DNA from: JADHUC01 sp964623055
GTDB taxonomy: Bacteria; Planctomycetota; Planctomycetia; Pirellulales; Pirellulaceae
Direction: 5' to 3'
NCBI GenBank assembly: GCA_964623055.1
Contig: CAZURK010000004.1
Location: 79,279-143,278 of the forward strand
DNA length: 64,000 nucleotides
Part shown: piece after piece, positions 16,415 to 23,654 of the stretch
Layout of the letters: each line of letters opens with the position of its first letter
Position numbering within the stretch: the first letter of the stretch is position 1
The notes under the pieces: model-generated
The model's input: the letters and a program-made list of their open reading frames with translations, nothing else
What the model was told of the DNA's origin: nothing
Database searches by the model: none
Program-made: the position numbers and the translations under genes

Positions 16415-17137
16415 ATGACTGAGCGTCGTCCAACTCACTGGGGCGTGCTGGTCTTCGCGATGGTCTTTCCGACGGTCGTGACGTGGATCTACTTCGTGCT
16501 CCTGGTCGGCTACCCTTCGTGGTTGCAGCAGACAACCGCCGCGATCGGCAAGGGTATCCAGTTCGCGCTTCCCGTCGTCTGGGTATTCGTAGTGCTACGC
16601 GAGAAGCTCGTTTGGAGGCGACCCGACCGCGGTGGCGCAGTGGCGGGAGTCGTCTTCGGAGCGTTTGTGTTGGCCGCCATTTTCTTGCTCTATCATTTGG
16701 CCCTCAAGCCGAACGGCGTATTCGATGGGCCGGCTGGTCCGATTCAAGACAAAGTGCGGGGATTGGGGCTCGATACGATCTGGAAATACGCGGCGCTGGG
16801 AGTGTTTTACGCGCTATGCCATTCGGCGCTCGAGGAGTATTACTGGCGCTGGTTCGTGTTTAAGCGATTGAGGGAGCGTGTGTCGAGTTGGACGGCTATC
16901 GTGGTTTCCAGTCTTGCGTTCATGGCCCATCACGTCATTCTGATGGCGACGTTCTTCGGCTGGGTCTCGCCTTGGACATATCTATTCTCGTTGGCCGTGG
17001 CCGTGGGAGGCGTCTTCTGGGCATGGTTGTACGAGCGAAGCGGATCGCTGTTTGGTCCGTGGCTGAGCCACCTGCTGGTCGACGCCGCCATCTTCACTGT
17101 GGGCTATGACCTGGCGAGAGACGTATTTACGAACTAA
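16415..17137 (+). CDS. CPBP family intramembrane metalloprotease
   Basis: CPBP/Abi (Rce1-like) proteases cleave substrates within the membrane, using Glu and His residues placed in helices. The 240-residue product has about six or seven helices with the three family motifs in order: EEYYWRWFVF (EExxxR), AHHVILM, and SHLLVDAA (HxxxD). It starts 9 bases after the preceding stop and is followed closely by the sirtuin. In bacteria these proteins are variously linked to bacteriocin immunity or signal-peptide processing; nothing here decides between them. Confidence 0.88.
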   Translation: MTERRPTHWGVLVFAMVFPTVVTWIYFVLLVGYPSWLQQTTAAIGKGIQFALPVVWVFVVLREKLVWRRPDRGGAVAGVVFGAFVLAAIFLLYHLALKPNGVFDGPAGPIQDKVRGLGLDTIWKYAALGVFYALCHSALEEYYWRWFVFKRLRERVSSWTAIVVSSLAFMAHHVILMATFFGWVSPWTYLFSLAVAVGGVFWAWLYERSGSLFGPWLSHLLVDAAIFTVGYDLARDVFTN

Positions 17138-17157
17138 GTGTGGATGTGTGAGAATCG

Positions 17158-17184
17158 GGAGGGCGAAGCTCCTGCTGAGCCGGA
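17158..17184. repeat. Short imperfect palindrome with TCC loop, family J
   Basis: The sequence GGCGAAGCTCCTGCTGAGCC is an imperfect palindrome around a central TCC. It lies just before the sirtuin start codon and would be read as REGEAPAEP if the gene were started further upstream. One copy was seen in the window. Confidence 0.5.
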
Positions 17185-17185
17185 T

Positions 17186-17980
17186 ATGGACGAAATCGAC
17201 AAACACACTCGCGAAATCGATCGCGTCGTTGACCGCCTGGAAGACTGTGACAGCTTGCTGCTGATCACCGGCGCTGGCATCTCGGCGGATTCAGGGCTGC
17301 CAACTTATCGAGGCATCGGCGGATTGTATAACGTGAACACCACGGAAGAGGGTATGCCGATCGAAGATCTTCTGTCGGGCAGTACGATGCGCGCAGCGCC
17401 GGAACTCACATGGAAGTATCTGGCACAAGTCGCCAATGCATGTCACGGGGCGACCTACAACCGTGCCCACGAGGTTGCGGCGGAAATGGAAAGGCATTTC
17501 GACAGGGTATGGGTCCTGACGCAAAACGTCGATGGTTTTCACCGAGCGGCCGGCTCGCGGAACGTCGTCGATATACACGGCGATTTGCATGAATTCATGT
17601 GCACGGCCTGCGACTTTCGGGAGACCGTGACCGACTACAGCGAAATCCAGATTCCACCGATGTGCCCGCGCTGCAATTCGATCGTGCGGCCCGATGTGGT
17701 GCTGTTTGGCGAGATGCTGCCCATGGTGAAAGTCGAATTGTTGTATGGTGAGATCGAGGAAGGATTCGATCTCGTGTTCACGATCGGCACGACCAGCGTG
17801 TTCCCCTACATCGCCGAGCCGGTCGCGTTGGCAAAACGAATGGGCAGGCCCACCGTCGAAATCAACCCGGGAACGAGCGAGGTGTCTCACTTGGTGGACA
17901 TCAAACTGCCCCTGCGTGCGGCCCCGGCCATGGATGCGATCTGGGACCGTTATCAGCAGCGGCAGTCGAGGCGGAGCTAG
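17186..17980 (+). CDS. Sir2-family NAD-dependent protein deacylase
   Basis: Sirtuins remove acyl groups from lysines using NAD. The 264-residue product has the NAD-binding motif GAGISADSGLPTYRG, the TQNVDGFH motif, the catalytic His in VDIHGDL, a zinc ribbon (CTAC and CPRC), the RPDVVLFGE segment and the C-terminal TIGTTSVFPYIA. It is a complete single-domain class III-like sirtuin. The start is set at ATG 17186; an in-frame start at 17138 would translate the upstream palindromic repeat as REGEAPAEP, so it is rejected. The substrate is unknown. Confidence 0.93.
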   Translation: MDEIDKHTREIDRVVDRLEDCDSLLLITGAGISADSGLPTYRGIGGLYNVNTTEEGMPIEDLLSGSTMRAAPELTWKYLAQVANACHGATYNRAHEVAAEMERHFDRVWVLTQNVDGFHRAAGSRNVVDIHGDLHEFMCTACDFRETVTDYSEIQIPPMCPRCNSIVRPDVVLFGEMLPMVKVELLYGEIEEGFDLVFTIGTTSVFPYIAEPVALAKRMGRPTVEINPGTSEVSHLVDIKLPLRAAPAMDAIWDRYQQRQSRRS

Positions 17981-18028
17981 ATCGGTATTCCCGCACGGCA
18001 ATCCTACAGTCGAGGAGGCTCGCGGCAC

Positions 18029-19411
18029 ATGGGCGAAGGACACATCCACTTCGTCACTGGCCGGCTCGCCGAGCAAGCTCTCCGTGCCGTGCTGGAGCCC
18101 CTGGCCGCCCAGGTCGGCTTCGAGTACTCGGTGGGCGTCATGCCGATCACCGTTGCCGCTTTGATGACGCCGAAGTGGATCGGTCGGCACATTGCGCCGC
18201 CCAGCAACGCCACTCGAATTCTATTGCCCGGCTACTGTGAGGGCGATTTGGAGCCGGTACGCTCCGCAGTAACAGCCTCGGTCGACCGTGGCCCCAAGGA
18301 TCTTCGCGAGTTATCGGACTTCTTCGGGCAGGGCAACGCGCCCGGCCACGAGTATGGCGCGTACGACATTCAGATTCTTGCCGAAATCAACCATGCGCCG
18401 CGGCTCGCATTGGACGATGTGCGACGGTTGGCCAACCAGTTGGCCGCCGATGGTGCAGACGTGATCGACGTAGGCTGCGAGCCGGGCGATGCGTGGAGTG
18501 GGGTTGCCGACTGCGTCAAGGCGCTCCGGGATGACGGCCATCGAGTGTCGATCGACAGTCTGAACCCGGCCGAGATCGAACCGGCCGTTCAGGCCGGCGC
18601 AGAACTGGTATTGTCGGTCAATTCGACGAATCGAGACGCGGCGCGAGACTGGGGATGCGAGGTGGTTGTGATTCCCGACGATCCCTCCACCATGACCGGC
18701 CTCGAAGACACGATCCAGACGATGGATCGCGCAAAGGTCCCCGTTCGCATCGATCCCATCCTGGAACCGATCGGTTGCGGCTTCGCAGCCAGCCTGGGAC
18801 GCTACATCGAGGCTCGCGGTCGATTCCCGGACGCGGAATTGATGATGGGCATTGGCAACCTTACCGAACTGACCGACGCGGATTCGGCTGGCGTCAACGT
18901 GCTGCTGCTGGGCATCTGCCAGGAACTGGGAATTCGTAGCGTTTTGACGACGCAGGTGATCAATTGGGCTCGGTCCAGTGTTCGCGAGTGTGATCTTGCG
19001 CGACGGATGGTTCGATACGCCGTCGAGTACGGCGTGCCTCCCAAACACGTCGATCCTCGGCTGGTGACCCTGCGTGACCCGAAACTGCACTCGTATGCTC
19101 CCGAGTTCCTGGACCAATTGGCCGGACTGATCAAGGACCACAATTGTCGCATTTTTGCCGATGACGGTGTCCTGCATCTGGTTGGCAGCGACATGCACTT
19201 GGAGGACGTCGATCCGTTTGCGCTGTTCGATTGTCTTATGGCGACCGAGCCGCGGAAACTCGATCAGTCACATGCTTTCTATCTCGGGTACGAGATGGCC
19301 AAAGCTATCACTGCATTGACGTTGGGCAAGGAGTATCGACAGGATGAGGCGCTAGACTGGGGCTACCTGACCGCGCCGGAACAGAGTCATCGGCAGAGTG
19401 GTCGTCAATAA
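18029..19411 (+). CDS. DHPS-like protein of the tetrahydromethanopterin pathway type
   Basis: The 460-residue product has an N-terminal domain of about 125 residues (DUF6513-like; FVTGRLAEQALRAVLEPL and PKWIGRHI). A dihydropteroate-synthase-like TIM barrel follows, with GADVIDVGCEPG and VSIDSLNPAEI in place of the usual DHPS motifs. Related proteins accompany H4MPT genes in methanogens and methylotrophs, where they are thought to act in pterin cofactor synthesis. That fits the ftr gene 6 kb upstream. The exact reaction is not established for this protein. GAGGAGG lies before ATG 18029. The gene is 48 bases after the sirtuin on the same strand. Confidence 0.85.
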   Translation: MGEGHIHFVTGRLAEQALRAVLEPLAAQVGFEYSVGVMPITVAALMTPKWIGRHIAPPSNATRILLPGYCEGDLEPVRSAVTASVDRGPKDLRELSDFFGQGNAPGHEYGAYDIQILAEINHAPRLALDDVRRLANQLAADGADVIDVGCEPGDAWSGVADCVKALRDDGHRVSIDSLNPAEIEPAVQAGAELVLSVNSTNRDAARDWGCEVVVIPDDPSTMTGLEDTIQTMDRAKVPVRIDPILEPIGCGFAASLGRYIEARGRFPDAELMMGIGNLTELTDADSAGVNVLLLGICQELGIRSVLTTQVINWARSSVRECDLARRMVRYAVEYGVPPKHVDPRLVTLRDPKLHSYAPEFLDQLAGLIKDHNCRIFADDGVLHLVGSDMHLEDVDPFALFDCLMATEPRKLDQSHAFYLGYEMAKAITALTLGKEYRQDEALDWGYLTAPEQSHRQSGRQ

Positions 19412-19473
19412 TGTGCGTGTGGGGTCCGGGCAACGCCGCTGAGGACCTCTATGCGGGAAAACAGGGGCACTCG

Positions 19474-19552
19474 GTTGAAGCTGAAGTCGCAAGACTTCTG
19501 GATGTGGCCGGAAACGCCCGAATTCTTGCGAATCCGGCTACCAAGGCCCTTG
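19474..19552. repeat. Composite palindromic repeat, family A, copy 2
   Basis: The modules CTGAAGTCGCAAGACTTC and CCGAATTCTTGCGAATCCGG follow one another and end CTACCAAGGCCCT, the same order and ending as the copy at 54607. It fills the convergent gap between the DHPS-like and PEGA genes. Confidence 0.8.
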
Positions 19553-19567
19553 GCCGCCACCGCCCGT

Positions 19568-20116
19568 CTATTGCCCAGAGTTGCTCGGCATGTCGTACGG
19601 CGGCCCGGGCACGGATAGCGTTGGCGGGGGCAATGGCGAGACGGGTTGGGGGGTGCGTGGTGCGTTGGGCAATGGCACCGCGTATCCGAGTTGTGCGCCG
19701 GTTCGCAGTCCTTCGGCCCGTTCCAGCAATTGGTCGGTCGGCAGGATCTGCTGGGGTTGCATCTGGAAGTTCACGAGATTCTCGTTACGAAGCTCAAACG
19801 GCCAGAGGTTCTCGCTGATGAAATCCAGCGGCGGAATCTCGTACCAGGGGGGGGAAAACGTCTGCTTGACGGTCAACGTTTCATATCCGTCCTTGATCAA
19901 CTGGATTTTCCGCGTGCCATAGTAGGTGAAGTCGGAGGAAACGGGAGTCGTGCCGATTTCCTGGTCGTCGACGAAAACGACGGCGCCCGGCGGATTGCTG
20001 CGAACGGTCATCCGTCGCCGGACACACCCCGGGGCGGCCGTGATGGCCAATAACGCCAGCAGCAGCAGGAGACGGCCGGTTCGAGCCGTCTTGGTCGACG
20101 AAGATGGCTTTGACAC
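19568..20116 (-). CDS. PEGA-domain lipoprotein
   Basis: The PEGA domain is a small beta-rich surface module. This 182-residue protein has a lipoprotein signal (LLLLLALLAITAAPGC). The PEGA segment follows directly: SNPPGAVVFVDDQEIGTTP, then YYGTRKIQLIKDGYET. The C-terminus is Pro-rich. It is expected to be anchored to a membrane on the periplasmic face. The start is set at GTG 20116, which gives a compact signal peptide; a TTG at 20173 would lengthen the N-region by 19 residues. The protein may be a cell-envelope structural component. Confidence 0.8.
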   Translation of the reverse strand: MSKPSSSTKTARTGRLLLLLALLAITAAPGCVRRRMTVRSNPPGAVVFVDDQEIGTTPVSSDFTYYGTRKIQLIKDGYETLTVKQTFSPPWYEIPPLDFISENLWPFELRNENLVNFQMQPQQILPTDQLLERAEGLRTGAQLGYAVPLPNAPRTPQPVSPLPPPTLSVPGPPYDMPSNSGQ

Positions 20117-20396
20117 GAGAATATGCCGCGCAAATTGAGAAGATTGGAGTTGGCGTGGAACCCAAGACGACAATACTTACGCGTTTCTGGGACGAGCCGT
20201 GGAAGTATAGTGCGACGATTCCAACGGGGCCAGATCGAATTCGTGAAGTGGTGAGTTGGACTGAAAGCGTCTATTGCCTATCCTCTCGGGGGTAGTCGAT
20301 GCTACAATAGAAGTATGGGATGGGGCCCTTGGGTTTGTCCCCCCCGAAAGTTGACGAGTTGGCGCAACGAACCGGCGTTCCCTAAGATAGCGCAAA

Positions 20397-21707
20397 ATGG
20401 CCAAGTCGACACGAGAGTTCGTCGAATCTCTGCAACATGTCGCTCGCACCGACGTGGGGATGCGGCGAGCTAACAACCAGGACTCCCACGCTGTTGTACT
20501 CGCCCAGGACGAACAGTCGTGGAAAGAACGCGGTCACTTGTTTATCGTGGCCGACGGCATGGGGGCCCACGCAGCCGGTGAATTGGCTAGCAAGCTAGCG
20601 GTCGACGGAATCTCCCATCTTTACGGCCACTATCGTGATCTTCCCCCACACGAGGCGCTTCGGCGTTCGATGGCGGAGACGAACAGCGAGATCCACCGCC
20701 GTGGCCAAGCGAATCCGGACTTTCACAACATGGGCACAACGGCCAGCGCGCTGGTCGTGCTGCCGCAAGGTGCGGTGATGGGCCATGTCGGCGATAGCCG
20801 CGTCTACCGCCTGCGGGGCAAACGCTTGGACCAACTGACCTTTGACCATAGCCTGCAGTGGGAACTGCGCAACATTGGCCGGTTGCCGGAGGATTCCGAT
20901 CTGGCGAAGGCCGTGCCCAAGAATGTTATCACTCGGTCGTTAGGGCCCAACCCGGACGTCGATATCGATCTGGAGGGTTTCTATCCGCTGGAGGTGGGAG
21001 ACACCTTCCTGCTATGCAGCGATGGGTTGACCGGGCAAGTGGACGACTACGAGCTTGCCGAGATTCTGGCCAGTCTGCCGCCGGACGAGGCGGTAAGTGT
21101 TTTGGTCGACTTGGCCATGCTGCGCGGCGGCCCCGACAACATTACGGTGATCATCGCAAAAATAGCCGGCCCCGGCATGGCGGACGACGGAAACGGCAGA
21201 GCACCGACTACGTCGGCGCGCAAACGCGGCCTGCCGACCGGCAGCTTGGCGTCATGGGTCGTAGGCGGAGTCTGTTTGTTCCTGGCTCTCGTACTGTCGA
21301 TTGCCGATCAGCAGGGACCGGCGATCGTGTCGGCATTGGCCGGTCTTGTTGCGGCAATAGTCGGCGTGGTTCTTCTGTTTCGTGGGCGCTCAAAGCCGGA
21401 CAACTCGGCCAGCAGCGACGATCGACTTGGAAACGGGCCACACGCCCATGCGATCTGCAAGGGCGGCGATGAGTTCATGGAGACGCTTTCCGGCGTATTG
21501 GACGAGTTGCGCGACGCCGCCCAGGAGTCCAACTGGGACATCGAATGGAGTCGACTTGTGGAATATCGGCGCGGCGCCGCCAAAGCCGCGGGTTCCGGAG
21601 ACTACTCCGAAGCGGTTCGCCACTACGCAAGAGCGATCAGCTTCATGATGGACGAACTGCGTCGCCAACAGAATCGCGGGGCCAGCGACTCGTCGATCGA
21701 CTACTGA
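20397..21707 (+). CDS. PP2C-type serine/threonine phosphatase with transmembrane segment
   Basis: PPM/PP2C phosphatases dephosphorylate Ser/Thr using two Mn or Mg ions and usually oppose Hanks-type kinases. The catalytic domain (about residues 15-260) contains RRANNQDS, FIVADGMGAHAAGE, GTTASALVV, GHVGDSRVYRLRG, LLCSDGLTG and GGPDNITVII, so all metal ligands appear present. Two close hydrophobic segments follow (about residues 280-330), then a helical C-terminus resembling a TPR/MIT-like hairpin (GAAKAAGSGDYSEAVRHY). The catalytic domain should therefore be cytoplasmic and membrane-tethered. A peroxiredoxin-kinase fusion is encoded 31 kb away, but no kinase is adjacent. Confidence 0.92.
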   Translation: MAKSTREFVESLQHVARTDVGMRRANNQDSHAVVLAQDEQSWKERGHLFIVADGMGAHAAGELASKLAVDGISHLYGHYRDLPPHEALRRSMAETNSEIHRRGQANPDFHNMGTTASALVVLPQGAVMGHVGDSRVYRLRGKRLDQLTFDHSLQWELRNIGRLPEDSDLAKAVPKNVITRSLGPNPDVDIDLEGFYPLEVGDTFLLCSDGLTGQVDDYELAEILASLPPDEAVSVLVDLAMLRGGPDNITVIIAKIAGPGMADDGNGRAPTTSARKRGLPTGSLASWVVGGVCLFLALVLSIADQQGPAIVSALAGLVAAIVGVVLLFRGRSKPDNSASSDDRLGNGPHAHAICKGGDEFMETLSGVLDELRDAAQESNWDIEWSRLVEYRRGAAKAAGSGDYSEAVRHYARAISFMMDELRRQQNRGASDSSIDY

Positions 21708-21794
21708 TGTGCCTGTCGTTCCGGCGGGCCGATGATACGGGGGTTGTACCACGGGCGAGTAGATATCTCCCGTACGATCGGGTGAAACGCCCGC

Positions 21795-21823
21795 TTGACA
21801 ATGCGGACGGTTCAACGTATTTT
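21795..21823 (+). promoter_or_regulatory. Sigma-70-type promoter of the cimA leader
   Basis: A perfect -35 box TTGACA (21795-21800) is followed after 17 bases by TATTTT (21818-21823). The predicted transcript starts near 21830, just before the ribosome site AAGGAAGG of the leader peptide. It is the best-matching promoter I found in the window. Confidence 0.7.
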
Positions 21824-21857
21824 TCATAAGCTATCGGCTTTAAGGAAGGTTGGTGCA

Positions 21858-21941
21858 ATGCCTATCGGTTCTCCCAACATTTTGACTCCGCCCAGCGTCG
21901 GTATAGTTGGCGTCGGCATCGTGATTATTCGAATAGGCTAA
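21858..21941 (+). CDS. Ile/Val-rich leader peptide (attenuation)
   Basis: This 27-codon frame has a well-placed ribosome site (AAGGAAGG, about 8 bases before ATG 21858). It reads MPIGSPNILTPPS followed by VGIVGVGIVIIRIG. Nine of residues 14-26 are Ile or Val (codons ATA, ATC, ATT, ATT, ATA and GTC, GTT, GTC, GTG). Such a run upstream of a terminator and of an isoleucine-biosynthesis gene is the hallmark of ribosome-mediated attenuation. When Ile- or Val-tRNA is scarce the ribosome should stall in the run and let transcription continue into cimA and valS. The peptide itself probably has no further role. The interpretation is inference; the sequence features are direct. Confidence 0.75.
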   Translation: MPIGSPNILTPPSVGIVGVGIVIIRIG

Positions 21942-21945
21942 ATGG

Positions 21946-21998
21946 GGGCCTAACGGGGACATTCATCAACACGAGCGACAATTGAAACCCTGAGGCCC
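21946..21998 (+). promoter_or_regulatory. Candidate antiterminator pairing of the cimA leader
   Basis: GGGCCT (21946-21951), starting four bases after the leader stop codon, can pair with AGGCCC (21993-21998). The latter overlaps the left arm and loop of the terminator, so the two pairings are mutually exclusive. Six GC-rich pairs is short, and other alternatives may exist. Confidence 0.4.
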
Positions 21999-22020
21999 GA
22001 AAAGGACCTCAGGGTTTTTT
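21986..22020 (+). terminator. Leader terminator (attenuator) before cimA
   Basis: AACCCTGAGG (21986-21995) and CCTCAGGGTT (22007-22016) form a perfect 10-base stem with an 11-base loop followed by a run of six T. It stands 45 bases after the leader peptide stop and 42 bases before the cimA start codon, with no complete gene other than the leader between promoter and terminator. Confidence 0.85.
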
Positions 22021-22023
22021 GTT

Positions 22024-22046
22024 GGTCCCGCTCGGCAAGCGGGACC
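22024..22046. repeat. Palindromic repeat family D, copy 1
   Basis: GGTCCCGCT and AGCGGGACC flank a CGGCA loop. The copy at 28081-28103 has the same arms with loop TGCCG, that is, the same element in the opposite orientation. It sits between the attenuator and the cimA start. Confidence 0.8.
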
Positions 22047-22062
22047 TACGGAGGGGTATACC

Positions 22063-23637
22063 ATGCGTTCCATCCAGATCTACGACACGACGCTGCGTGA
22101 CGGGACTCAGAGCGAAGGTGTCTCTCTTTCGCTACACGATAAACTGCAAATCACACAGCGGCTGGATGAAATCGGCGTTGACTATGTCGAAGGCGGATAC
22201 CCGCTGTCCAACGAAAAGGACGCCGAGTATTTCCGGCGTGTCCGCGATCTGAATCTGCAACGCACGAAGATCTGCGCGTTCGGGATGACTCGGCGCAAGG
22301 GCATTCAAGCGTCCGAAGATCCAGGCATGAAGGCGCTGTTGGAGACAGAAGCTCCTGTCTGCACGCTGGTGGGCAAGACATGGGACTTCCACGTGGACGA
22401 GGTGCTGCAGGTGTCGCCGGAAGAGAATTTGGCGATGATTGCCGACAGCGTCGGCTTTCTGCGGGAAGCCGGGCGCGATGTCTTCTACGATGCCGAGCAC
22501 TTCTTCGATGGTTGGAAAGCCAATCCCGAATTCGCTGCCGAGACCATCAAGGCGGCGGCCGGAGCCGGCGCAACGGTCGTCATCCTCTGTGACACGAACG
22601 GCGGCACTTTGCCCGAGGAGATCGCCGAGATCACACGTCAGGCTTGCCAGTGTCTGGAGCCGCTATCCGCGTCGGTCGGCGTCCATTGCCACAACGATTG
22701 CGAACTGGCCGTGGCCAATACGCTGGCTGCGGTCGATGCCGGTGCTCAACAAGTGCAGGGGACGATCAACGGCATTGGCGAGCGTTGTGGAAATGTCGAC
22801 TTGGTATCCGTGATCAGCAACCTCGCACTGAAGAAAACGGGTTATCAGGTCTTGGCCGGTCGCAGCCTCGAACACTTGACGGAATTGTCACGATACGTAT
22901 ACGAGACCGCGAATCTGACTCTTCGTGGCAGTCAGCCTTTTGTCGGTCACAGCGCCTTTGCCCACAAGGGCGGGATGCACGTACATGCCGTCAGCCGTGC
23001 GGCCGAAACATACGAACACATTGATCCGGCACATGTCGGCAACGAACGGAGAATCCTTGTCAGCGAGTTATCGGGCCGTTCGAACATCGTGGCTTTGACT
23101 ACCAGGCACAACATCCAGAGCGACCGCAAATTGATGGACAAGATCTTGAACGAGGTGGTCAAGCTGGAGAATCGCGGCTATCAGTTCGAAGCGGCCGAGG
23201 CGTCGTTCGATTTGCTGGTCAAGCGGTGTGCGGGCACTTTCACACCTCATTTCGAACGAATCAAGTATCATGTCGAAGTGGGTGCGGAACGCGATCGCGA
23301 AATCGTAACCGAAGGGACTGTGAAGCTGCGAGTCAAAGATGAAGTCCGCCACGAGGTGGCCGAGGGCGACGGCCCGGTCAATGCCTTGGACGCCGCTTTG
23401 CGAAAGGCGTTAAACGGCACCTACCCGAGCCTGTGGAAAATGCATCTGGTGGACTACAAGGTGCGCGTGGTAAACTCCGAGGCGGGAACAGCCGCCAGAA
23501 TCCGCGTTTTTGTCGAAAGTGCCGACGACCACGACGTTTGGGGCACGGTTGGGGTCAGCGAAAACATCATCGAGGCAAGCTGGCTGGCTCTGGTCGATGC
23601 CATTGAATACAAACTGTACAAGGACGAGATTCAGTAG
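22063..23637 (+). CDS. cimA: Citramalate synthase
   Basis: CimA condenses acetyl-CoA with pyruvate to (R)-citramalate, the first step of the threonine-independent route to isoleucine. The 524-residue product has the DRE-TIM motif DTTLRDGTQSEG, the strand VHCHNDCELA, the GTINGIGERCGN motif, and a C-terminal LeuA-type regulatory domain. It matches the longer CimA type rather than 2-isopropylmalate synthase, judging from SLHDKLQIT, the VDYVEGGYP segment and HKGGMHVHAV. ATG 22063 has GGAGGGG upstream. The upstream Ile/Val leader and terminator suggest feedback on transcription, and the C-terminal domain suggests feedback on activity. valS starts 17 bases downstream. Confidence 0.93.
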   Translation: MRSIQIYDTTLRDGTQSEGVSLSLHDKLQITQRLDEIGVDYVEGGYPLSNEKDAEYFRRVRDLNLQRTKICAFGMTRRKGIQASEDPGMKALLETEAPVCTLVGKTWDFHVDEVLQVSPEENLAMIADSVGFLREAGRDVFYDAEHFFDGWKANPEFAAETIKAAAGAGATVVILCDTNGGTLPEEIAEITRQACQCLEPLSASVGVHCHNDCELAVANTLAAVDAGAQQVQGTINGIGERCGNVDLVSVISNLALKKTGYQVLAGRSLEHLTELSRYVYETANLTLRGSQPFVGHSAFAHKGGMHVHAVSRAAETYEHIDPAHVGNERRILVSELSGRSNIVALTTRHNIQSDRKLMDKILNEVVKLENRGYQFEAAEASFDLLVKRCAGTFTPHFERIKYHVEVGAERDREIVTEGTVKLRVKDEVRHEVAEGDGPVNALDAALRKALNGTYPSLWKMHLVDYKVRVVNSEAGTAARIRVFVESADDHDVWGTVGVSENIIEASWLALVDAIEYKLYKDEIQ

Positions 23638-23654
23638 GTCAGGATTACACAAAG

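Noticed and set aside
15503..16438. Minus-strand frames opposite the acidic scaffold-like gene
   Set aside because: Low-complexity shadow of Pro/Glu-rich codons with no start signal; the plus-strand gene abuts the CPBP gene in an operon.
17138..17185. Longer N-terminus for the sirtuin
   Set aside because: It would translate a palindromic intergenic element as REGEAPAEP; ATG 17186 gives a normal sirtuin.
19411..19818. 135-codon frame after the DHPS-like gene
   Set aside because: It runs through a repeat and antisense to the PEGA lipoprotein gene, and has no ribosome site.
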